NCBI GenBank assembly: GCA_029856425.1
Contig: JAHQWZ010000040.1
Location: 1 to 11,145 of the forward strand
Reading direction: 5' to 3'
Source: Candidatus Thorarchaeota archaeon
GTDB lineage: Archaea; Asgardarchaeota; Thorarchaeia; Thorarchaeales; Thorarchaeaceae
DNA length: 11,145 nucleotides
The position numbers were made by a program, and so were the translations under genes. Positions 6,518-11,145 of the stretch are shown here, piece after piece. Within the stretch, counting starts at the first letter, position 1. Each line of letters opens with the position of its first letter. The notes beneath the pieces were generated by a model. The model saw nothing but the letters and a program-made list of their open reading frames with translations. It was not told the DNA's origin and did not search any database.

Positions 6518-7654
6518 ATGTACATTCGTCCACTGAAAGAGTATAAGGAAGCAGGCATACCAAAAAAGTTTGATTCTACATTGCCCCAAGGTACCATAAC
6601 TCTCATCGACCAGTCCGGACGTGACAAGCATGTTGCTCCATTTCTCAAGCCAAACCTGGAGGCTTTTGAGAATCCGGAACGTATAGAGATGACATTGCAG
6701 TATCTTGAAGAAACAAAATCTCTAGAGGGCATCAGGACTTTCAAGACCACTCAAGCCGCAAGAGAAGAAGCTCTACTTGTGCATAAGCCGTATCTCGTCC
6801 AGTCTGTTGAACTAATGTCCGAGCTCGGGGGGGGCGTACTAGGCGAATCTGCATGGGCAAGTGAGAACCTATGGTCCTCAGCTATGCATGCTCTGGGAGG
6901 AGCGCTGCTGGCTGGTGAGCTAGCGGCTTCAGATACTTGTAGACATTCATTTGCTCTGGTTCGTCCTCCAGGACATCATGCCACGACCTCTTCTTCCATG
7001 GGCCTATGTTTCTTCAACAATGTGGCAATCACAGTCAGAAAAATACAGGCGCAGAATGGAATCAAGAAGGTGTCAATTCTAGACATTGATGACCACTTTG
7101 GAAATGGGACTTCGGAGATATTCTATGAGGATCCAAATGTCCAGTTCATCAGTATTCATGAATATGACTACATAAACTATGGAATCGGGCATTATAGAGA
7201 GATGGGGCACGGTAGGGGACTAGGTACAAACATCAATATTCCTCTTCACCCGGAATCTCCTGATTCATCATACAAGCTAGCAATGGACAAGATTGTGGTT
7301 CCAGCCATCGAGAGATTCAATCCTGATATAATTGCAATCTCTGCTGGCTATGATGCGCATTTTACAGATCCCATAGGAGAAATGGCGGTAGATTCGAAAA
7401 CCTATTGGTACATTGCATCGATGATAGAAAGGCTAATTGGCACTTGCAAGATGAATGGATCATTTTGGGTCCTGGAAGGAGGCTACAACCCATTGACGCT
7501 TGGGCCATGCATCAGGGCTACATTGGAGGGCCTCCAAGACAAGCCTTGCCCCGAACTTGAAGACCAAGAGGAGAGAGATGATGAAGAGGGGGTAGCGAAG
7601 CTTAACCGCAGAATTATCAAGAGAATCATGAACACGATATTCCCTTTCATCTAA
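6518..7654 (+). CDS. Histone-deacetylase-superfamily amidohydrolase
   Basis: A 378-residue enzyme of the arginase/deacetylase fold that removes acetyl groups from acetyl-lysine, acetylpolyamines or similar amides using zinc. RPPGHHA contains the catalytic His153-His154 pair. Zinc ligands are Asp191 and His193 in DIDDHFGNG and Asp279 in SAGYDAH. The transition-state tyrosine is Tyr323 in LEGGYNP. All key residues are present. The usual DVHHGNG is DDHFGNG here, with the second His changed to Phe. The overall pattern is nearer class II deacetylases and acetylpolyamine amidohydrolases than class I. The tail (EDQEERDDEE then a basic helix) is unusual. The ATG at 6518 is chosen because the 37 codons upstream overlap the divergent gene and do not match the family. 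There is no ribosome site. The cellular target is unknown. Confidence 0.9.
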   Translation: MYIRPLKEYKEAGIPKKFDSTLPQGTITLIDQSGRDKHVAPFLKPNLEAFENPERIEMTLQYLEETKSLEGIRTFKTTQAAREEALLVHKPYLVQSVELMSELGGGVLGESAWASENLWSSAMHALGGALLAGELAASDTCRHSFALVRPPGHHATTSSSMGLCFFNNVAITVRKIQAQNGIKKVSILDIDDHFGNGTSEIFYEDPNVQFISIHEYDYINYGIGHYREMGHGRGLGTNINIPLHPESPDSSYKLAMDKIVVPAIERFNPDIIAISAGYDAHFTDPIGEMAVDSKTYWYIASMIERLIGTCKMNGSFWVLEGGYNPLTLGPCIRATLEGLQDKPCPELEDQEERDDEEGVAKLNRRIIKRIMNTIFPFI

Positions 7655-7725
7655 TCTACTGATATTCGGAACCAGCTGGTCACCATGATTTGCTATAGAG
7701 ACTCGCCAATGCTTAGTCCACTAAC

Positions 7726-7734
7726 CATAATATA
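7726..7734 (+). promoter_or_regulatory. TATA-like element for the DUF362 gene
   Basis: CATAATATA lies about 43 bases before the ATG at 7774. A start point near 7756 would leave an 18-base leader containing the purine-rich GGGGATAGAAAG. Inferred from spacing only. Confidence 0.4.
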
Positions 7735-7773
7735 GGTGGAATATGATGTTTCTTTGGCATAGGGGATAGAAAG

Positions 7774-9468
7774 ATGGTGCTTGACGACGAAACTATGAGT
7801 TCCTGCCCGTCCCAGAATCCACAAAAGAAGAGAAGAAATGTGCTTTGGACATTAGGAATCATCGCTGCCTTGAGTGCTTTCTGGATTGCATTGAGGGCAG
7901 GAAGTAAGCCCTCAAGAATCGTATACCCGTGCCAGCAGATTGCGCTTTCAAACATTCAGATGTTCAAACTAGCAGTTCTTGCACTCATTCCTAGTATTGG
8001 AAGAGTCCGGTCGTTAATGGGACATATGAAGCCTGTCGCTATTCTAGCGATCATGATTGTCGGAACAGTCTTTCTCACAGGCGATTCTACAGACTTTGGA
8101 TTTGACTTCACTCTTGCTCAGGGTGATGACTACACCAGAGTCCCTCTAGAGTTAACGACCTATACATCTAATGAGGGTGTGTCTGACCTGTATATAGTTC
8201 AGAATGCTACAGGACTGCAGGGAAATATGGATTCAGCTATAAGTGCATTGTTTGAAATGATGGAGTCAGAAGACCTAGATTTCTACAAAACAGCATCAAC
8301 TCCCTCCGGACTGATTGGGAGTGAAGATGTGGTGATTCTCAAGGTGAATGGCCAATGGGATTCCAGAGGTGGGACCAACACGGATTTGGTCAAGAGCGTC
8401 ATCAGTGCACTTGTCAATCATCCGGACGGTTTCACTGGAGAGGTTGTTGTTGCTGACAATGGACAGGGGCGGGGAAACCTCGACTTCTACTCTGCAAACT
8501 CGTACTACCACAATCAGTCACTAACGGACGTTGTGAATTCTTTCGCAGATTTCAATGTTTCAACTTACTTATGGGACACCCTCCGATACGGCACTGTCGA
8601 TGAATATTCCGAGGGGGACCTAACTGACGGTTATGTCTTGAACGCTACTTGGGATTCTGGCACTGAGATATTTACTTCATATCCAAAATTCAGGACTACT
8701 CATGGGGCATACATTAGTTTCAGAAATGGTGTATGGAACAGCGATACAGGTTATGACTCAGACAGATTGAAAGTCATCAATATGCCAGTGTTGAAGTCTC
8801 ACCTTCTATATGGTGTGACTGGATGTGTCAAGGACTATATGGGCCTTCCAAAGGGTCACATTGTTAGCACAGTCAATCCAAGTATTCCGCATGAGCACTT
8901 CTCCATTGCACTCGGCGGATTGGCTACGCTTATGGTTCAAACGAGGGCACCAATTCTCAACATCCTAGACATGATTTGGGTGAATGCTCATCCTTTGGAG
9001 AGCTCAACGCGACGTGGACCATGGAGTGAATATGCATATGCCAGCTTCACCGACATTATTGGTATCAGCCAGGACCCAATAGCCTTGGATTACTGGGCAT
9101 CCAAGAATGTTCTCTGTGCCACTGCTGAATATCTCAACTACACAGAATACTCGTCTTTGAGTCCCGACTACGCACCACTGAGTGACCAATATTATGGCTC
9201 AGAGGAGATGGTTGAGTCATTTCATAATTATCTCGAAAGGTCAATGAATGTGTTGATAGATGCGGGATATACAGCCACTATGGATGAAACAAAGATGAAT
9301 GTATACGTGGTTCAGTTGGTGGGGAATACAATACCTGGATTCACAACTACGCCTACTGATCCCCCTGGCGGTGGACTTGACATTCCCATCACATTGGCAT
9401 TGGTTCTGCCAATCGCAGCCACTATCATCATGATTGTTGCAGCCATATTCAAACGGAGAGATACCTAG
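7774..9468 (+). CDS. Membrane-anchored DUF362 surface protein
   Basis: A 564-residue protein. The N-terminal part has three hydrophobic segments (about 23-40, 62-77 and 86-102) with a conserved-looking SKPSRIVYPCQQ between the first two. Residues 180-450 hold a DUF362 domain, seen in DVVILKVNGQW, in INMPVLKSHLLYGVTGCVKD (335-354) and in QDPIALDYW. A Thr/Pro/Gly linker (523-535) leads to a final membrane helix (536-559) and the basic end KRRD. Five N-X-S/T sequons fit an outside, glycosylated domain. DUF362 proteins have no settled function; some carry iron-sulphur clusters, but no ferredoxin-type cysteine motif is present here. ATG 7774 follows the purine-rich GGGGATAGAAAG; a second Met at residue 8 is possible. 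Adjacent genes downstream also encode membrane proteins. Confidence 0.85.
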   Translation: MVLDDETMSSCPSQNPQKKRRNVLWTLGIIAALSAFWIALRAGSKPSRIVYPCQQIALSNIQMFKLAVLALIPSIGRVRSLMGHMKPVAILAIMIVGTVFLTGDSTDFGFDFTLAQGDDYTRVPLELTTYTSNEGVSDLYIVQNATGLQGNMDSAISALFEMMESEDLDFYKTASTPSGLIGSEDVVILKVNGQWDSRGGTNTDLVKSVISALVNHPDGFTGEVVVADNGQGRGNLDFYSANSYYHNQSLTDVVNSFADFNVSTYLWDTLRYGTVDEYSEGDLTDGYVLNATWDSGTEIFTSYPKFRTTHGAYISFRNGVWNSDTGYDSDRLKVINMPVLKSHLLYGVTGCVKDYMGLPKGHIVSTVNPSIPHEHFSIALGGLATLMVQTRAPILNILDMIWVNAHPLESSTRRGPWSEYAYASFTDIIGISQDPIALDYWASKNVLCATAEYLNYTEYSSLSPDYAPLSDQYYGSEEMVESFHNYLERSMNVLIDAGYTATMDETKMNVYVVQLVGNTIPGFTTTPTDPPGGGLDIPITLALVLPIAATIIMIVAAIFKRRDT

Positions 9469-9525
9469 TATCTCACCCAATCTCATGTGAAAGAAGCCAA
9501 CCAATTGTGGCGTTGAAATGAACAA

Positions 9526-9532
9526 CTATATT
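9526..9532 (+). promoter_or_regulatory. TATA-like element for the ICMT-family gene
   Basis: CTATATT would place transcription start near 9555, about 18 bases before the ATG at 9573, leaving room for the AGGTGA ribosome site at 9562-9567. Inferred from spacing only. Confidence 0.4.
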
Positions 9533-9572
9533 GTCACAACTGAATGTAATCTATAGCTAACAGGTGAGTGGA

Positions 9573-10190
9573 ATGGCTGACGAACTGTCAATTAGAGTGC
9601 TATTCATTGTCCTTTACGGTCTCTTTCTCATTCCAAGGGGATACTATCGGTTTGTCAAGCCAAGGCATGAGAAAGAGAAAACGGGGGAAACAGATCGTGC
9701 GACTGTCGGAAAAATACAAGCAGTCCTGACTCTTATCATTCTAGGTGGTCTGATATCATCAATCCTTTATGTATTGGGATTGCCTTTGATGGATTGGTTT
9801 CAGATGTTACAGTATCCAATTTGGCTCCGAGTGGCTGGAGCACTCCTTGTGCTTATCATGATACCACTACTTGCATGGATTCATCGCGAACTTGATCGGC
9901 AATACTCAGCAGTATTGAAGATTAAGAGCGACCATCAACTAATCACAACTGGACCCTACGAAAGGGTTCGGCATCCTATGTATACGGTATTGATTCTGTT
10001 CTTTTTCGGATTGTCTTTGGTCAGTGCAAACCTGATTGTCATTCTCTTCGCCGTGTTGCTCATGCTGGCATTCCCGTTTTGGGTTCGAATTGAGGAGGAG
10101 AAGATGATTGAAGTTTTTGGCGAGGAGTATATCGAATACATGAAACGAACTGGCCGCTTTTTCCCTCCAGTACAACAGAAGAAGAACTGA
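9573..10190 (+). CDS. ICMT/PEMT-family membrane methyltransferase
   Basis: A 205-residue integral membrane protein of the isoprenylcysteine carboxyl methyltransferase family (ICMT, related to phospholipid N-methyltransferases). There are about four or five hydrophobic helices. The conserved C-terminal block begins with GPYERVRHPMY (127-137), continues through a helical hairpin, then RIEEEKM (172-178), FGEEYIEYMKRTGRFFP. The RHP and paired-Glu motifs bind S-adenosylmethionine at the membrane surface. In eukaryotes ICMT methylates prenylated cysteines; in prokaryotes the substrate is usually unknown and may be a lipid or isoprenoid. The family call is firm, the substrate is not. The start is ATG 9573, five bases after AGGTGA; a GTG at 9564 lies inside that ribosome site and is rejected. 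Confidence 0.9.
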   Translation: MADELSIRVLFIVLYGLFLIPRGYYRFVKPRHEKEKTGETDRATVGKIQAVLTLIILGGLISSILYVLGLPLMDWFQMLQYPIWLRVAGALLVLIMIPLLAWIHRELDRQYSAVLKIKSDHQLITTGPYERVRHPMYTVLILFFFGLSLVSANLIVILFAVLLMLAFPFWVRIEEEKMIEVFGEEYIEYMKRTGRFFPPVQQKKN

Positions 10191-10222
10191 AACTGTAAGC
10201 TGTCCAACCGGGCTAGGCTCAG

Positions 10223-10235
10223 TTTTTATTGTTTT
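10223..10235 (+). terminator. T-rich transcription terminator after the ICMT-family gene
   Basis: TTTTTATTGTTTT lies 32 bases past the stop codon at 10190. Archaeal RNA polymerase ends transcripts at such U-rich tracts without needing a hairpin. The next gene then has its own promoter region. Confidence 0.6.
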
Positions 10236-10258
10236 CATAGTACAAATACTACTATGAA
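10234..10258. repeat. 9-bp perfect inverted repeat upstream of a small membrane gene
   Basis: TTCATAGTA (10234-10242) and TACTATGAA (10250-10258) are exact reverse complements separated by seven bases (CAAATAC). The repeat starts within the T-rich terminator and ends 47 bases before the next ATG. It could be an operator for that gene or a hairpin at the end of the preceding transcript. The 16-base centre-to-centre spacing is more than one helical turn. Confidence 0.55.
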
Positions 10259-10283
10259 GGATACTCTAAAAGGGAATTGAGCG

Positions 10284-10293
10284 TTTAATATAA
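10284..10293 (+). promoter_or_regulatory. A/T-rich promoter-like stretch before the small membrane gene
   Basis: TTTAATATAA looks like a strong TATA box but lies only 12 bases before ATG 10306, too near if the GAGGTGG ribosome site at 10295-10301 is used. A second candidate, TCTAAAA at 10264-10270, would place the start near 10294. Which one is used is not clear. Confidence 0.3.
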
Positions 10294-10305
10294 TGAGGTG
10301 GTCAT

Positions 10306-10584
10306 ATGGGTTCGGAGGATCTCCAGGGCTCAGGATTTTGGAAGATGAAGCTCGTCTTTCGGCTTATCATGCTGGCCGGTCTCATCATCATCTGGTGGGG
10401 CTTCGGTGAGCTTGTGGCTGACTACATCATATGGGCCGGAATCGAGTGGGTCCGTGTGTCCAGTGTGGGTTCCATAGTCATTGGGTTCGGTATTGTCATC
10501 TCTACTGCGATTATAGACAGGATGGTGGACAGGCTCTATAGATTGTATGTCGACACATCAAAAAAATCAGCCGGGGACAAATAG
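10306..10584 (+). CDS. Small two-helix membrane protein ending at a candidate -1 frameshift site
   Basis: A 92-residue protein with two hydrophobic helices, about 18-35 (LIMLAGLIIIWWGFG) and 51-68 (SSVGSIVIGFGIVISTAI). A basic tail (RMVDRLYRLY) follows the second helix, so both ends are predicted to lie inside. The start is firm: ATG with GAGGTGG four bases upstream. The last codons are TCA AAA AAA TCA GCC GGG GAC AAA TAG. The run A AAA AAA is in the exact phase needed for -1 slippage, and a hairpin begins six bases later. Slippage after Lys87 would enter the frame of the next gene and yield a 235-residue fusion. Without slippage the protein stops five residues on. I recognise no family for this part. 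Confidence 0.75.
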   Translation: MGSEDLQGSGFWKMKLVFRLIMLAGLIIIWWGFGELVADYIIWAGIEWVRVSSVGSIVIGFGIVISTAIIDRMVDRLYRLYVDTSKKSAGDK

Positions 10585-10589
10585 TCCCC
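10560..10589 (+). promoter_or_regulatory. Candidate -1 programmed frameshift signal: slippery heptamer plus hairpin
   Basis: The heptamer A AAA AAA (10560-10566) is read in the X XXY YYZ phase by the upstream gene. A spacer of six bases (TCAGCC) follows. Then GGGGAC (10573-10578) pairs with GTCCCC (10584-10589) over a five-base loop, AAATA. The zero-frame stop TAG at 10582-10584 straddles the loop and the stem. This matches the layout of known -1 frameshift elements. A sequencing slip or real mutation in the A7 run would give the same picture without function. Confidence 0.55.
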
Positions 10590-10604
10590 AGGCGAGGTCG
10601 CCTG
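10589..10604 (+). repeat. Second hairpin directly after the frameshift candidate
   Basis: CAGGCG (10589-10594) pairs with CGCCTG (10599-10604) around the four-base loop AGGT. It abuts the first hairpin and shares base 10589, so the two could stack or compete. The loop side contains GAGGT (10594-10598), a ribosome-site-like sequence that would be masked when the hairpin forms. Confidence 0.5.
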
Positions 10605-10631
10605 CCAAGTAGATTCCTGGCTATACTAGGG

Positions 10632-11012
10632 ATGTTGGCAGTTCTATTCATAACAATTAGTGGCTTATTCTACGTACCACTCTCCACTAACATGTATGCA
10701 GCTGCTCCAGCACTGATTGCCCCTAGATTCGGAACCACTGTATCGGGGGAAATCTACCAGTGGAATGTCAGTATTGGACCTGAGGGGGACTGGAGTCCTG
10801 CAGTAAATGTGTCTGTTCGTATCTTTGCCACTGACCAGCTCATCAGTGAGAATGTGACTACAAATCGTCGTGGAAGGTTCTATGCACAGCATACCTACGA
10901 TTCTGGACAGGTGCTGACACTCACCGTCGAAGGACAGAAGTTTCGCGCCTTCATACCCTATTTTGCAAGAGGGTCGGTATATCTTGGAGAGTTCTACTTG
11001 GATAGAGAATAG
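10632..11012 (+). CDS. Secreted or membrane-tethered beta-sandwich protein, probably fused upstream by -1 frameshift
   Basis: From ATG 10632 there are 126 residues: a hydrophobic helix (about 1-18), then an outside domain of about 90 residues. The domain has alternating strands, three N-X-S/T sequons (Asn45, Asn59, Asn74) and a TNRRGRFYA turn followed by LTLTVEGQKF. This pattern resembles carboxypeptidase-regulatory-like or other Ig-like beta-sandwich domains of archaeal surface proteins. The start is doubtful. The frame is open back to 10542, and residues just before the ATG (PRRGRLPSRFLAILG) supply the basic and hydrophobic beginning of the same membrane helix. No ATG, GTG or TTG occurs in that upstream stretch, and the ATG lacks a well-spaced ribosome site. 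Entry by -1 frameshift from the preceding gene, a CTG start at 10602, or a broken fusion gene are the options. Confidence 0.7.
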   Translation: MLAVLFITISGLFYVPLSTNMYAAAPALIAPRFGTTVSGEIYQWNVSIGPEGDWSPAVNVSVRIFATDQLISENVTTNRRGRFYAQHTYDSGQVLTLTVEGQKFRAFIPYFARGSVYLGEFYLDRE

Positions 11013-11145
11013 GGTGGTAGGAATATCAGTACGCTCAGACCAAAGAACTCGAGAGCTCCTGCCTAGTAGCAGCTCGACTTCGGGCTAAGTTTATGAGAAG
11101 AGAGAATTGAGAGGCCCTTGCGGACCCTCTCTTTGAACTGTAACT
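11013..11145. other. Terminal intergenic stretch with two weak hairpins
   Basis: No convincing gene is seen. GAGCT (11053-11057) can pair with AGCTC (11071-11075), and GAGAGG (11109-11114) with CCTCTC (11126-11131). A TTTATG element at 11090-11095 could be a promoter for something past the window end. The minus strand has short open frames entering from the edge (for example one ending at a stop near 11070), so the tail of a gene on that strand cannot be excluded. Confidence 0.3.

Noticed and set aside
6472..6750. N-terminal extension of the small minus-strand membrane protein to 167 residues
   Set aside because: It runs antisense through the deacetylase coding region and has no membrane or domain features; the natural protein starts at ATG 6471.
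7743..7769. An eight-codon upstream frame (MMFLWHRG) after AGGTGGA, ending five bases before the DUF362 start
   Set aside because: The TATA-like element at 7726-7734 would put transcription start near 7756, inside this frame, so it would probably not be transcribed from its ATG. It is too short to separate from chance.
10074..10095. GGGTTCGAATTGA resembling a tRNA T-loop
   Set aside because: It lies inside the ICMT-family coding sequence and no acceptor or anticodon stems can be built around it.
9939..10238. Minus-strand open frames over the ICMT-family gene
   Set aside because: Composition and lack of domains mark them as shadows of the plus-strand gene.
1..11145. CRISPR arrays, insertion sequences, phage or defence operons
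   Set aside because: No spaced direct repeats, transposase motifs, terminal inverted repeats or recognised defence proteins were found; the unusual items here are regulatory or recoding signals in otherwise ordinary genes.

Overview
The window reads as a piece of archaeal chromosome. Most gene starts lie about 15-25 bases downstream of the expected start point of a TATA-like element, or carry short GGTGA/GAGGT ribosome sites. Several genes seem leaderless. There is a stand-alone Lrp/AsnC RAM-domain protein of the archaeal kind. The large secreted proteins have N-X-S/T sequons and a C-terminal membrane anchor, as archaeal surface proteins do. The moderate GC content, a retinol-dehydrogenase-like SDR, an ICMT-like methyltransferase and a deacetylase-family enzyme would fit an Asgard (Thorarchaeia-like) genome. 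That placement is inference from gene style, not a marker-gene result. No rRNA, tRNA, CRISPR array, insertion sequence or phage gene was seen.

Layout. (1) 1-1947: the start of a SAM-dependent methyltransferase on the minus strand faces away from a membrane-anchored alpha/beta hydrolase fused to a multi-pass membrane domain; one A/T element between them could serve both. (2) 1964-4600, all minus strand, in transcription order: a stand-alone RAM domain, an AHSA1/SRPBCC protein, a short-chain dehydrogenase, a nucleotidyltransferase-fold protein and a broken coding remnant. A perfect 14-bp palindrome sits just upstream of the AHSA1 start. (3) 4809-6237, plus strand: an ArsN2-like GNAT acetyltransferase and a prenyltransferase/squalene-cyclase-like toroid protein. 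(4) 6247-7654: a small two-helix membrane protein on the minus strand, divergent from a histone-deacetylase-superfamily enzyme with intact zinc ligands. (5) 7774-11012, plus strand, an envelope-related set: a membrane-anchored DUF362 protein, an ICMT-family methyltransferase, a small membrane protein and a secreted beta-sandwich protein.

The most unusual signal is at 10560-10604. The small membrane protein ends within a textbook -1 frameshift cassette: the slippery heptamer A AAA AAA, a 6-base spacer, a GC-rich hairpin with the stop codon in its loop side, and a second hairpin. The -1 frame runs open into the next ORF, whose own first ATG lies inside its hydrophobic segment. The fused 235-residue product would have three membrane helices with consistent topology and an outside beta-sandwich domain. 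Programmed frameshifting and a one-base homopolymer error or mutation remain the two main explanations.

No single pathway links all the genes. They look like ordinary housekeeping and envelope genes in short transcription units.
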